A stretch of DNA of 64,000 bases from Flexibacter flexilis DSM 6793 (GCF_900112255.1 NZ_FOLE01000001.1:1-64000), one strand, 5' to 3'. Positions 34,597-43,402 are shown, counted from the first letter of the stretch. Notes: generated by a model from the letters alone, not told the origin. Numbers and translations are program-made.

Positions 34597-35367
34597 TTAT
34601 GGGTTTTTGACTGTTATGAGGCTAAACATCGTGGCGTAATTGTCTGCGCATTTCATGGCCACCGCACCAGGCATCATGCCAGGGTTTGCCCAAATAGAAA
34701 TTTGATGCGGACCGCCGTTGAGCACTTTTTGCACATTCGTACGAATATCAATTTCGGACACTGCACCATTTTTGATGGTGAGCGGCTGCGCCGAAAGGTC
34801 AAGATTTACGCGGCGAATCGTGTTGTATTGACCTCTAAAACCGCCTACGTGTAGCGTGTATCTGGCCGTTGTATCGGGTGTATTTCCTTCCAATTTGAAG
34901 AACACATAACCCGTATTCCAATCCCAAAACATTTCGTTCAGGGGGTCTAATGCACCTAATTGCGCACCCGAAACATTATAAACACTGTCCACGCCCACCA
35001 AAAAACTTAAATTCTTATACGTTCCGTCGGGCAGCCCTTGCACTGGCCAAGTCAGGGACGTTTGTTCCGAAGCATCTATCAGCGCATAACTTCCAGCAGC
35101 TTGTTTCCAAACCGTGCCGTCGGTGCGTGTAAATTGAGCCTCGCCCACATAATATTTGAGCGTGCTCACCGAAAAAGTTTCGCCCAATGTATCGTTATAA
35201 TTGGCAGTTTTGAGCGTAAGAGCTTGCGTGCCAACCGTATTACTAAAAACAATTTTTGCTTTTACGGTTGTCGCCTCGTTGCAATCGTCGCAAGAAGAGT
35301 CGTTGCAGGAAGCAATAAAAGTGCTCATTAGCAACAAAATAGCTACAGAAAGAAAGTTTTTTTTCAT
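34597..35367 (-). CDS. MbnP-family copper-binding lipoprotein
   Basis: A 256-residue lipoprotein (lipobox Cys21 after FIAS, then a Cys-rich DSSCDDCNE patch). The body matches MbnP: FSVSTLKYYVGEAQF, LTWPVQGLPDGTYKNLSFLV, and the signature MFWDWNTGYVFFKLEG with Trp148 and Trp150. Methanotroph MbnP binds copper after one Trp is converted to kynurenine by MbnH. The di-heme gene follows 12 bases later, so the pair is conserved here. ATG 35367 is preferred over a TTG two codons upstream. First gene of a three-gene operon that ends with an L,D-transpeptidase. Confidence 0.92.
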   Translation of the reverse strand: MKKNFLSVAILLLMSTFIASCNDSSCDDCNEATTVKAKIVFSNTVGTQALTLKTANYNDTLGETFSVSTLKYYVGEAQFTRTDGTVWKQAAGSYALIDASEQTSLTWPVQGLPDGTYKNLSFLVGVDSVYNVSGAQLGALDPLNEMFWDWNTGYVFFKLEGNTPDTTARYTLHVGGFRGQYNTIRRVNLDLSAQPLTIKNGAVSEIDIRTNVQKVLNGGPHQISIWANPGMMPGAVAMKCADNYATMFSLITVKNP

Positions 35368-35418
35368 GTTCAATTATCACATAAGTTAGGTAAGAAATCA
35401 AGGATTTGTATTATAACG

Positions 35419-35457
35419 AAAAAGGAGACAGAATCGCATAATTTCTATCTCCTTTTT
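35419..35457 (-). terminator. terminator of fur/nuclease unit
   Basis: 10-base arms (35419-35428 and 35448-35457), extended by four more pairs after one mismatch. On the minus strand a T-run follows. It isolates the Fur/nuclease unit from the MbnP operon. Confidence 0.85.
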
Positions 35458-35484
35458 ATTATTCAACTGCTCGATGTCAATATT

Positions 35485-36450
35485 TTAACGGCGCGGCTCA
35501 GACCATTGCCAAGCATTTACATCAAATTTTGACTCTAATTTTTTCTCTACGTCGTCGGGCAAAAGTGGGTAAAAATCCAGTCCAGTTTTTTCTTCCACCT
35601 CGTCTATACTTACGGCAAAAGTTTGCAAATTTTCATCAGAACCCGCATTTTTCATCAAAAAAGCAATGGCTTTTGGTTCGTCGCCCAATTTGAGAATCAC
35701 TTTATAGTAATATTCTGGTACGCTGATTTTGGTACTGCGGCCAATGGTTTTCAGGCCATCGCGCAACACTGGGCCTGTGGTGATAAACAAAAATTGTTCG
35801 TCTTTAGCCCAATCGCGTACTTGCTCTTCGAGTATGCGCCAAATTCCTCTGTTGCATTGCGGCTTTTGAGGACTCATATTGCTCATAAAAAAGGATTCTT
35901 CCATGGCCGTTTCGCTGCGCTTCATGTCGGCGGCTGGGGCAAGGTGGCCTCTGTCGTAGCCCGTTCCCAAATAATCTTGGGGCGTAGCCGAACCGCCTTC
36001 TACTTGGTCGTCTGCCTTAAAAGATTCTTTTTCGCGTTCTGCTTTTCCGCGTAAATCTTTGGCTGACAGCGTATAAGCAACCCATTCGGCTTGCTCATGC
36101 TTTTCATAATAACTCAACGTGTAGGCAGTGTGATGAATAATTTGGCGGCCTTTCGTCGCGTTCGGGTATGGCTTCGGATACGGGAAAGCCTCGTCTTCTG
36201 CATAGTTTGGCAAATCAGCGTTGCTGGAGTTGCGCGGCGTGCTGGTATTCGTGTTGCTTTTGGGCTTGACAGGCGTGCTGTTGTTCTCGCGCGTTTCCGC
36301 TACTTCTTGCTTGGGTTTGCGCGGCTTATCGTCTTTTTTGGAAGAAGAGGTTTTATCGCTTTTGTTATAAAACCACATACCAGCCACTACCGCCACAATC
36401 GTCGCGATGAGCTTTACGTAAGAAGTCGAAGAACCTGTTTGTTTGGCCAT
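35485..36450 (-). CDS. membrane-anchored DNA/RNA non-specific endonuclease
   Basis: A 321-residue protein of the Serratia/NucA nuclease family. An N-terminal anchor or signal helix (LIATIVAVVAGMWFY) is followed by about 70 residues of low-complexity Ser/Lys/Asn/Thr linker and then the nuclease domain, with the catalytic motif in YDRGHLAPAADMKRSETAM and the metal-site Asn region NMSPQKPQCNRGIW. It probably acts outside the inner membrane on nucleic acids. The frame opens at 36495, but ATG 36450 avoids overlap with fur and gives a sensible N-terminus. It starts 13 bases after fur, so the two share a transcript. Confidence 0.93.
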   Translation of the reverse strand: MAKQTGSSTSYVKLIATIVAVVAGMWFYNKSDKTSSSKKDDKPRKPKQEVAETRENNSTPVKPKSNTNTSTPRNSSNADLPNYAEDEAFPYPKPYPNATKGRQIIHHTAYTLSYYEKHEQAEWVAYTLSAKDLRGKAEREKESFKADDQVEGGSATPQDYLGTGYDRGHLAPAADMKRSETAMEESFFMSNMSPQKPQCNRGIWRILEEQVRDWAKDEQFLFITTGPVLRDGLKTIGRSTKISVPEYYYKVILKLGDEPKAIAFLMKNAGSDENLQTFAVSIDEVEEKTGLDFYPLLPDDVEKKLESKFDVNAWQWSEPRR

Positions 36451-36463
36451 AAAATCCTGATTT

Positions 36464-36940
36464 TTAGTTAGTATGATGAGCTGGACGATTTTCACAATTT
36501 TGTTTTTGGCACTGTCCGTACAAAATAAGCGAATGATGCAATACTTGGAATTGTAATAATTCCCCTACCGTCTTCTGAATGTTATGAATGCGCGGATCGC
36601 AAAACTCAATCACTTTGTGGCATTCCGTACAAATCAGGTGGTCGTGTTGGCGATAGCCATACGATTTTTCATATTGCGCCAAATTTTGCCCAAACTGGTG
36701 TTTGCTCACCAAATCGCATTCTACCAAAATATCCAACGTGTTGTAAACCGTGGCGCGGCTGACACGATAGTTTTTGTTTTTCATGCTGATATACAGCGAT
36801 TCTACATCAAAGTGGCCTTCACGCGTATAAATTTCTTCCAAGATAGCAAAGCGTTCTGGCGTTTTGCGTAAAGCTTTATTTTCTAAATAAGCAGTAAAAA
36901 TTTTCTTTACTTCTTCAAATATATTTGGATTTAATGCCAT
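36464..36940 (-). CDS. fur: Fur family transcriptional regulator
   Basis: A 158-residue metal-responsive repressor. The winged-helix part includes [20 protein letters not shown] and [19 protein letters not shown]. The dimerisation part has the metal-site [18 protein letters not shown] and a second Cys pair (CQKQNCENR) for structural zinc. The sequence fits Fur better than Zur or PerR, though sensing specificity cannot be proven here. First gene of a unit with a nuclease. It is a natural candidate to act on the palindromic operator before the heme receptor at 48016-48038. Confidence 0.92.
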   Translation of the reverse strand: MALNPNIFEEVKKIFTAYLENKALRKTPERFAILEEIYTREGHFDVESLYISMKNKNYRVSRATVYNTLDILVECDLVSKHQFGQNLAQYEKSYGYRQHDHLICTECHKVIEFCDPRIHNIQKTVGELLQFQVLHHSLILYGQCQKQNCENRPAHHTN

Positions 36941-37057
36941 AGAAAATTCTTATAAAAATACAAAAAGCCTTCTACAAGGCTTCATAATAACACCTAAACA
37001 AATATAGCTAATTTTTTAACTTAGCTATCGACTTTATAACTTTTTAAACTTCGAGAA

Positions 37058-37093
37058 CGTTCCCCGCGCCACGACTTTGCAGCGCAGGGAACG
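37058..37093 (-). terminator. hairpin after aminotransferase gene
   Basis: 12-base arms (37058-37069 and 37082-37093, one G-U pair) just beyond the aminotransferase stop. The T-run is poor, so termination is likely but not certain. Confidence 0.6.
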
Positions 37094-37099
37094 ATTATT

Positions 37100-38158
37100 T
37101 TATGAAAGTTTGGGCAACAAATCCAATAACGCGGCCACTTCCGCAGGTTGCAAAGCTGGAAAATTGGCAATACGGAACGACGTTTCTTTCCAAGAACCAT
37201 AGCCCGCGCCCAACAAAATCCCCGCTTGTTTGGCTTGCGTTTTCCATGCGGCTACCTGCTCTTTTGTGCCTTTTACGGCCACGACAGTATCCGAGCGAAC
37301 CGCCTCATTTTCAACCAATAAACTAAGATTTTGGGCAGCTTGTACGGCCTCATAATAAGCACACGCACGCGCTTTGGTTTGGGCATCAATTTCCGAAATA
37401 TGCGGCATGGTTTCCAGCACGCGCATGAGCAAATAAATCCCCAACACGTTTGGCGTACAAGAGGTTTGCCATTTTTTGATATTGTCCAGCATTACCAAAA
37501 AGCTATTGTAATGACCACGTTCGCCGATGCTTTGGGCGCGTTCGATGGCGCGAGGCGAGCAAATAAGCAAGCCCAAACCCGCAGGCAAACCGAAGCATTT
37601 TTGCACGGAGCCGTACCAAATATCTGCCGCCGCAAAAGGCAAGGCAATTCCTGCCAGCGAAGAAGTTACATCTACGGCAATGAGTTTTTCGGGGTGCAAT
37701 TCGCGTAGCTTTTCGATGCTTGCGGCTGGGATTTGCGTACCGTTGGAGGTTTCGTTTTGGGTAATACAAATCACCTCCGATTCGGGCGCGACTTGCCAAG
37801 AGGCCACATCCGCATGATCGTTGGTATCAAAACGGAAACCTTCGGCCTGTGAATGAATTTTGCGGGCGTACTCGTGCCATTTTTCCCCAAAAGCCCCCGA
37901 ATAAAAATGCGTACTTTGCTGTGTAGTAAGCGATTGGGCGATGATTTCCCAGTTTTCCGTAGCCGAAGACGTATAAAATACCGTGTAGTCGGCGGGTACA
38001 TTGAGTTTGGATTTTACCAAACCAATCGTCTTTTCCGACATTTGGTTAAACGTTTCGCTGCGGTGACTAATGCTCAAAAGGCCTTGTTCAAAGGCTTCTT
38101 GCATAAAAGTAGCCACTTGCGGATACACCCGCGAAGGGCCGGGAAAAAAGGTTATCAT
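37100..38158 (-). CDS. class V aminotransferase (SerC-like)
   Basis: A 352-residue PLP enzyme. The start ITFFPGPSRVYPQV, the phosphate-binding YTSSATENWE, Asp163 in AVDVTSSLAG and the PLP-binding Lys187 in WYGSVQKCFGLPAGLG mark the class V (phosphoserine/alanine-glyoxylate) group. It is nearest to phosphoserine aminotransferase in length and layout, but no serA is adjacent, and the true substrate is open. It has its own promoter, with a -7 box in the spacer after the upstream glycosyltransferase. Confidence 0.88.
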   Translation of the reverse strand: MITFFPGPSRVYPQVATFMQEAFEQGLLSISHRSETFNQMSEKTIGLVKSKLNVPADYTVFYTSSATENWEIIAQSLTTQQSTHFYSGAFGEKWHEYARKIHSQAEGFRFDTNDHADVASWQVAPESEVICITQNETSNGTQIPAASIEKLRELHPEKLIAVDVTSSLAGIALPFAAADIWYGSVQKCFGLPAGLGLLICSPRAIERAQSIGERGHYNSFLVMLDNIKKWQTSCTPNVLGIYLLMRVLETMPHISEIDAQTKARACAYYEAVQAAQNLSLLVENEAVRSDTVVAVKGTKEQVAAWKTQAKQAGILLGAGYGSWKETSFRIANFPALQPAEVAALLDLLPKLS

Positions 38159-38200
38159 GGCTTTGATTTTCTATTTTTTAATTCAAAAAGAATAACGCGG

Positions 38201-38208
38201 CAAACATA
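38201..38208 (-). promoter_or_regulatory. -7 box of aminotransferase gene
   Basis: On the minus strand TATGTTTG followed by CCGC fits TAnnTTTG exactly, 42 bases before the ATG. No clear -33 element. Confidence 0.45.
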
Positions 38209-38223
38209 CAAATTTGCGTGTGT

Positions 38224-39300
38224 TTATGCGGTTTTTTCTTTGTTTGGGTGCAACATTTCTTCCGTCAAATCCAGCAAGCCTTTGACACGTTTGCTAATCG
38301 GGAAATTTTGCTCAATACGATTGCGTACGGCCTTACTCAAAAACACTTTGTCTTGGCGCACAGCATCTTCCAACAACACTTTGAGCATACTCACATTGCG
38401 TTGCGTAAGCACAAAGCCCGCATCGCCCACAATGAACGACATAGAAGCCACTTCCGACACAATCGGGATACAACCACACAACATCGCCTCACTGAGTGCA
38501 TTGGGAAAACCCTCAGAAATAGAGAGTTGCAAGTAAAATTCGTGTTCGCCAAACAACCGCGCCAACTCGTCGGCGGGCGTAAATGGCAATACCGTAACAT
38601 TGGCAGGCCAGTCGGGTTTGCGATTTCCCATAAACCCAATCACCGTAAAAGAATAGTCGGGCAACAATCTGGCCACATCAAACACCATATCCGCGCCTTT
38701 GAGTATCATGCGCACGGGATTGTCCAGCGTGGCGGCCACCGTAATAAAGCTGTTAGGCTTACGATTTTGGTGCGGTTTTGGCCATGCGGCAGCGTCGTAA
38801 CCGTTGTAAATAGTCTTGATTTGGGCGCGAATATTGGGGCAATAATGCAAGATGCCTTGTTTAAAATTGTCGTCGCCGTAATACGTGTCGTTGCGCTTGA
38901 GCAAGCTCTCGTGTACGGGCGAAATGTGCGTACACAAATAAAAAGACATTCGGGTAAATGCACCCAACAGTTGTTTGTGAAAATTGCCGTAACGCAAGGA
39001 CGGAAACGAAACACAATCCATGCCACCCGCCACAATCAAAGACGGAATATTAAAAAGTCGGGCTACCAGCGTAGGCATAAACGAATGATAACCAGCAAAT
39101 TGACAAACAACAATTTTTGTTCCCCAAATATTGACCAGCAAAAACCAGAATTGCTTTAAGAAAAGAATCGGCGTGTATTTTTTATTTGTATGATAAAAGT
39201 CGCAAACTTTTACATCGTACTTTTGTGCAAAAATAGCCACATCTTTTTTCACAAATGAGGCCTGATTTACGCAAAAATACAGCATTTTAGGTTTCTTCAT
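38224..39300 (-). CDS. glycosyltransferase, GT4-like
   Basis: A 358-residue GT-B enzyme. The N-terminal half has weak conservation (MLYFCVNQASFVKKDVAIFA). The C-terminal nucleotide-sugar domain is clear: ITVAATLDNPVRMILKGADM, then ELARLFGEHEFYLQLSISEGFPNALSEAML with the E-x7-E motif. It likely adds a sugar to a cell-surface glycan. It lies 71 bases downstream of another glycosyltransferase on the same strand, so the two probably act on the same product; no other glycan genes are adjacent. Confidence 0.9.
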   Translation of the reverse strand: MKKPKMLYFCVNQASFVKKDVAIFAQKYDVKVCDFYHTNKKYTPILFLKQFWFLLVNIWGTKIVVCQFAGYHSFMPTLVARLFNIPSLIVAGGMDCVSFPSLRYGNFHKQLLGAFTRMSFYLCTHISPVHESLLKRNDTYYGDDNFKQGILHYCPNIRAQIKTIYNGYDAAAWPKPHQNRKPNSFITVAATLDNPVRMILKGADMVFDVARLLPDYSFTVIGFMGNRKPDWPANVTVLPFTPADELARLFGEHEFYLQLSISEGFPNALSEAMLCGCIPIVSEVASMSFIVGDAGFVLTQRNVSMLKVLLEDAVRQDKVFLSKAVRNRIEQNFPISKRVKGLLDLTEEMLHPNKEKTA

Positions 39301-39371
39301 TATCTAATATTTGAAAAAGCAAACAAACAATTTTGGGTAAGATTAAACCACAATAATACACCTTTTTCGGA

Positions 39372-40520
39372 TTAGTTGATAGTTTTTTGTAGCGTTTCCC
39401 ACAAGGAAGCCGCCGCTTTCTCTACCAAAAACTCTTCGGCTATGATTTTGCGTGCATTTTCGCCCAATCGCTGTAACTCAACTTTGTCTTTTGATAATTT
39501 TTCTACTGCTTCAGCCATCGCCGCAACGTCCAGATACGGCACTACTACGCCACAATCGCGGCTCACCAGTTCGGGCATTCCTCCCGCCTTTTCAAAGCAA
39601 ATAATCGGTTTGCCCAACGCTGCATTTTCCAAACAAACCAACGGAAACGGATCTTCGCGCGACGACAACAGAAACACATCAAACAAGGCGTAATAGTCCG
39701 CTGGGTTTGGCTGATTGCCTGTCCAAAAAACGCGTTGCGCAATGCCTTTTTCTTGGCAAAGCTGCTGCACTTCGGCCAACTCTGCAGCCGAACCGCCACC
39801 GACCCACACAAAATACATTTCGGGATGTTGGGCTAAGAGTTGCGCGGCCATTTGCACAAACAAATCTGAGCCTTTACGCCAACCAATTGCCCCAGAAGCA
39901 CCCACCACAAACGCACCTTGCGGCAAACCCAAACGTTGTCTTATTTTTTCTTTTTCTTGCTGATTAACAATAGGTTGAGGAATAAATCCATAACGTAGCG
40001 TCATTTGCGATGCCGACAAATCCAAGCGTTTTTGCAGAAATTCTTGGGTGGCCTCCGACACACAAACGTAATGGCTTACATATTGCTTAAAGCCTTGATA
40101 ATCTTTCTTTTGCAGAAAAGTTTCGAGCACGCCCGCAAGTTCGTGTATGTGCAAAAGCACAGGGCTTGTTGGCGACAAAGCGGCCACAATATCGGCGGAA
40201 GCAATCGTGTTGGCATAAATGGCATCGGCGCGGCGACTCTTGCGGCGCAACGATTGTTGCATCCAGAAATTACGCACCTGAAACCACGCCAATTGCGCCA
40301 ACTTGAGCGGCGATTTGGGCATTTGGTCGAAAGCTCGTTTCCAAACATACGTCGGATAAATGACCTCAAATTCGGGTTCTAACACACCGCCTCTCCGCAA
40401 AATAATCAGTCCGTCGGTGTCGGTGTGCTGCTTTATCCATCGCAAAAAATGAAGCATCAGAATCGGCGCACCTGTGCGTTTGGCCTCGTTGCCAATAAAA
40501 ACTATTTTCTTTGCCGCCAT
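39372..40520 (-). CDS. glycosyltransferase, GT4-like
   Basis: A 382-residue GT-B enzyme. The acceptor half begins KKIVFIGNEAKRTGAPILML. The donor half has VVGASGAIGWRKGSDLFVQM, FVWVGGG, and the E-x7-E motif in LLSSREDPFPLVCLENAALG, all typical of GT4 retaining transferases. It is the upstream member of a glycosyltransferase pair. Substrate unknown; lipopolysaccharide or capsular glycan is the usual role in this phylum. Confidence 0.93.
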   Translation of the reverse strand: MAAKKIVFIGNEAKRTGAPILMLHFLRWIKQHTDTDGLIILRRGGVLEPEFEVIYPTYVWKRAFDQMPKSPLKLAQLAWFQVRNFWMQQSLRRKSRRADAIYANTIASADIVAALSPTSPVLLHIHELAGVLETFLQKKDYQGFKQYVSHYVCVSEATQEFLQKRLDLSASQMTLRYGFIPQPIVNQQEKEKIRQRLGLPQGAFVVGASGAIGWRKGSDLFVQMAAQLLAQHPEMYFVWVGGGSAAELAEVQQLCQEKGIAQRVFWTGNQPNPADYYALFDVFLLSSREDPFPLVCLENAALGKPIICFEKAGGMPELVSRDCGVVVPYLDVAAMAEAVEKLSKDKVELQRLGENARKIIAEEFLVEKAAASLWETLQKTIN

Positions 40521-40624
40521 AAAAGTTGCCTAATGAGCGTTTTAAATTATTGAATGCTGAAGTTGTTTGGTGTTTCAATCAAGATTTCACACCTAACGGC
40601 GTTAGAAATCTATCAAATCGCTTT

Positions 40625-40694
40625 CTACAAAAATATCAATCCTAACGGATTTAAAAGTCTGATTCAAAAGCCTTGCGGCTCGAAATTTTTGTAG
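40625..40694. repeat. 70-base palindromic interspersed repeat, copy 1
   Basis: A 70-base element bounded by perfect 10-base inverted ends (CTACAAAAAT and ATTTTTGTAG) with two small internal hairpins, one around ATCCTAACGGAT and one around AGCCTTGCGGCT. By hand count it matches copy 2 at 61671-61740 in 54 of 70 positions. A further CCTAACGG core lies just before it near 40590. It is intergenic, between rpsT and a glycosyltransferase. It resembles a REP-like or miniature element; no transposase is in the window. Confidence 0.8.
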
Positions 40695-40755
40695 TAATTT
40701 ATTGTGGAAATAGAATATCAAGTCAGCCAACGCGCCAGCATTCGCTTTATTCCAA

Positions 40756-40792
40756 ACAAAAAAACCTGCTTCCTTGTGAAAAGAAACAGGTT
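40756..40792 (-). terminator. terminator of rpsT
   Basis: A 10-base-pair stem (40763-40772 with 40783-40792, one G-U pair) followed on the minus strand by a T-run. Confidence 0.85.
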
Positions 40793-40834
40793 CAACAGAG
40801 AATTTCAGGCCAAAGCCCACAATCAACAACTAAA

Positions 40835-41089
40835 TTAAGCTAATTTAGCCACGTATTTAGCCAACTTCGATTTGTGGTTAGCGGCTTTGTTTTTATGAAT
40901 TACATTCTTCTTAGCCAAACGATCTAGCATAGAAGAAACTTTTTTCAATAATTCTTGAGCCTCAGCTTTAGATTCGGCTGTACGAACTCTTTTCTCGAAT
41001 GTACGAGCTGTTTTTGCTTGGTATTTGTTGCGCAAACGTTTGGCGTTGTTCGCACGGATTCTTTTTAATGCGGATTTGTGATTTGCCAT
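40835..41089 (-). CDS. rpsT: 30S ribosomal protein S20
   Basis: An 84-residue basic, helical protein that binds 16S rRNA near the body of the small subunit. The family start MANHKSALKRIRANNAKRLR and the closing NKAANHKSKLAKYVAKL are clear, and the length is normal. It is monocistronic, with the best-formed promoter of its area upstream and a hairpin terminator downstream. Confidence 0.98.
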   Translation of the reverse strand: MANHKSALKRIRANNAKRLRNKYQAKTARTFEKRVRTAESKAEAQELLKKVSSMLDRLAKKNVIHKNKAANHKSKLAKYVAKLA

Positions 41090-41134
41090 CTTAGTATTAA
41101 ATCAGAAATAATTTTAGTTTCATTCAAAGGACTG

Positions 41135-41165
41135 CAAAGGTAGGAAAAGCAAAACTAAAACACAA
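41135..41165 (-). promoter_or_regulatory. promoter of rpsT
   Basis: On the minus strand TTG (41165-41163), a 20-base spacer, then TACCTTTG (41142-41135) followed by CAG. This is a full match to the Bacteroidota promoter form, giving a leader of about 40 bases. Confidence 0.75.
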
Positions 41166-41226
41166 GTATTTTTTTTAAATAAAACTTATAAATGTGTTTA
41201 AAGTTCGTTTCGTTGGGTTAATTATT

Positions 41227-43116
41227 TTAATCTAACAAGTGCTTTATTTCTTCGTAACTCCCTTGTGCTGTGATAGTTCCATTCTTAAAAAAGACTACTT
41301 TATCTGCCGAAGCCAACCAAAGCGGATTGTCCGTTACGACGATAAGCGTCCAGCCATTATACGGCTCTTGCAGGCGCGACAGAATACGAATGCGCTCTTC
41401 TTTGGCTATCAAATGTACAAAATCTTCCATTAGAAGCAACTGAGGTTTAGAGGCAATACAACGTGCTAACAAGATTTTGTGCAAAACACTACCCGAAATG
41501 CGACGACCTTCGGCCATGAGTTGTGTGTTTAGGCCGTCGGGCAAATTATTTATCGTATCAGAAAGGCCAACCATTTCAATGGTTTCCATTACGTCGGGCA
41601 AAGAAATATCCAAACGCCCCATCGTAATATTATCCAAAATAGTTCCGTCAAAAATCTCATCTCTGGACACGTGTTTGGCTACATAATGGCGCAACGACGG
41701 CAATTTAATATCCCGAACCGAAAGGCCATTGACCGTTACAACCCCTTCAAAATCGCTCAACGTACCCGAAAGTACCTGCAACATGGAGTTTTTGCCCGAA
41801 CCGTTTTCGCCAACCAAACACACCGTTTGGCCCGCCTCTACTTTCAAATTAATATCATGCAGGGCGTATTTTTTGGCATCAGGATATTTGTAACTCATGG
41901 TTTTTACTTCCACGCTTGCACCTTTCGGGCTTACTTTCATGAATTTAAGACCGTTTTCGCGCTCCAACGGCAAATCCGTTACCTGTCCAATTTTCTCCAC
42001 TGCCGTCAGCACATCGTACACCGTTTCCATACTGGCAATGATTTTTTCTACGGCATTGACAATGGTAATAATCACGATTTCGGAAGCCACGAACTGACCC
42101 AACGTAATTTGGCGGTCAATCACTAACAACGCGCCCATCACCAACAAGCCGCCAGTTATAATCGTCTTAAAACCAATGATATAACCAAACTGCGAGGCCA
42201 ACACATTAAAGTGGCTTTTGCGATAATACAAATAATTGCTCACGTATTCGTCCGTGCGCTGCATGGGCATATTGGTATGTCCTGCCATTTTGAACGACGA
42301 AATAGTACGCGCCATTTCCTCCAACCAATGCACCGTTTTGTATTTGTATTTGGATTCTAACAAACTTGTTTCCAAGCCTTTAGAGCTTGTGAAACGAAAC
42401 ATAAAATACATCAGAAACAGCAACGTAATGCCAAAAAACACGAAAAACGGGTGATAAAACGACAATAGCAAAATACCAAAAATGATTTGCAGAGCTGCCG
42501 CCGTCATGTCTATGAGCATTTTGGGCAAACCTTTTTGTACGGTCAGAATATCAAAAAAGCGATTGATAAGCTCTGGCGGATAATATTTGGAGATAACCTC
42601 CGACTTGAGTCGCGGAATCCTGTAGGCAAATTCAAACGCGGCTTTGGCAAACACGCGCTGTTGCAGCACTTCCACCAACGTAATTTGCATGATTTGCAGC
42701 GCACCGCTAATAAGAATCCCCAGCACCACCATACAAATCAACAAAATTACGGCATTGAACATCAGGCCGCCCGAAATACGGCTAATAATCGCCTGAATAC
42801 CCAAGGGCAAAGACAAGTTAATCAGGCCAATAATAATGGCATACACATAGATATAGCCAATGTCCTGTTTTTCGTTTCTCAACAACCTAAAAAGCCGCTG
42901 CATAGGCGAAAGCGTTTCCGCCTTGCCGTCGGCACGCCCCAAGGTGCTAAACAGCGACTCAGACGGAAAAGCCGTCATCACGAGCATTTTGTCGCGCTTT
43001 TTGGGGTCGGGCGAATCGTGATGCGAATAAATATTATCAAAATTGTTGGCCGACCAAGCCGCGTGCACCAATCCTTTATCAGTGATGCGTATAGGCCTCA
43101 AAACCACGTTCGCCAA
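41227..43116 (-). CDS. ABC exporter-like protein with degenerate ATPase domain
   Basis: A 629-residue type I exporter half: about 90 N-terminal residues, six membrane helices (from YIYVYAIIIGLINLSLPLGI), and a nucleotide-binding domain from about residue 385. The fold is kept (A-loop Tyr in SYKYPDAKKYALHDINLKVE), but most ATPase motifs are altered. Walker A reads GENGSGKN, with Asn for Ser/Thr. The signature reads ISGSV for LSGGQ. Walker B ends LLLMED, with no canonical Asp-Glu pair. The switch His is Asp (VVTDNP), and the Q-loop Gln is missing. It overlaps the upstream small frame by 38 bases. It is probably a pseudo-ATPase that needs a partner, or a non-transporting protein. Confidence 0.88.
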   Translation of the reverse strand: MANVVLRPIRITDKGLVHAAWSANNFDNIYSHHDSPDPKKRDKMLVMTAFPSESLFSTLGRADGKAETLSPMQRLFRLLRNEKQDIGYIYVYAIIIGLINLSLPLGIQAIISRISGGLMFNAVILLICMVVLGILISGALQIMQITLVEVLQQRVFAKAAFEFAYRIPRLKSEVISKYYPPELINRFFDILTVQKGLPKMLIDMTAAALQIIFGILLLSFYHPFFVFFGITLLFLMYFMFRFTSSKGLETSLLESKYKYKTVHWLEEMARTISSFKMAGHTNMPMQRTDEYVSNYLYYRKSHFNVLASQFGYIIGFKTIITGGLLVMGALLVIDRQITLGQFVASEIVIITIVNAVEKIIASMETVYDVLTAVEKIGQVTDLPLERENGLKFMKVSPKGASVEVKTMSYKYPDAKKYALHDINLKVEAGQTVCLVGENGSGKNSMLQVLSGTLSDFEGVVTVNGLSVRDIKLPSLRHYVAKHVSRDEIFDGTILDNITMGRLDISLPDVMETIEMVGLSDTINNLPDGLNTQLMAEGRRISGSVLHKILLARCIASKPQLLLMEDFVHLIAKEERIRILSRLQEPYNGWTLIVVTDNPLWLASADKVVFFKNGTITAQGSYEEIKHLLD

Positions 43117-43402
43117 ATGGCTGAATCAGAAGCGGATAATACTCATATTCGGAATGATACTCAAATATCATGAGCGGATACTCCAATTTTTTGAGCATAT
43201 CCTGAAACGTTTCCTTGTCGATGGCGTTAGAAATAAGCACCATTTTGTTGTGATGACTTTGCTCAATGAATGTGTCCACGAAATCGAGAAAACTCAAGTT
43301 GGCGGGCGGAATCGTAAAATAGGTCTGAATCTTCTCGGCCTGAATCGGGTAGCTGGCTTTGGCTATCTGCGTCAGGGCGTTTTCGACTAATTGATAAGTC
43401 AT
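43079..43402 (-). CDS. small protein coupled to ABC exporter; possible split N-terminal domain
   Basis: A 107-residue protein without a signal peptide (MTYQLVENALTQIAKASYPI, then a hydrophobic strand NKMVLISNAI and PLMIFEYHSEYEYYPLLIQP). Its last 38 bases overlap the ABC gene in another frame. The end of this frame and the beginning of the next read equally naturally, and together they would span about 725 residues, close to the length of exporters with an N-terminal peptidase-like domain. So it is either a translationally coupled partner or the first part of one frameshifted gene. I do not recognise the family on its own; no catalytic Cys-His of a C39 peptidase is evident. Confidence 0.65.
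   Translation of the reverse strand: MTYQLVENALTQIAKASYPIQAEKIQTYFTIPPANLSFLDFVDTFIEQSHHNKMVLISNAIDKETFQDMLKKLEYPLMIFEYHSEYEYYPLLIQPFGERGFEAYTHH

Noticed and set aside
40590-40700. CRISPR-like repeats with CCTAACGG cores
   Set aside because: Only two or three cores, unequal spacing, no cas genes and palindromic ends; better explained as an interspersed repeat family.
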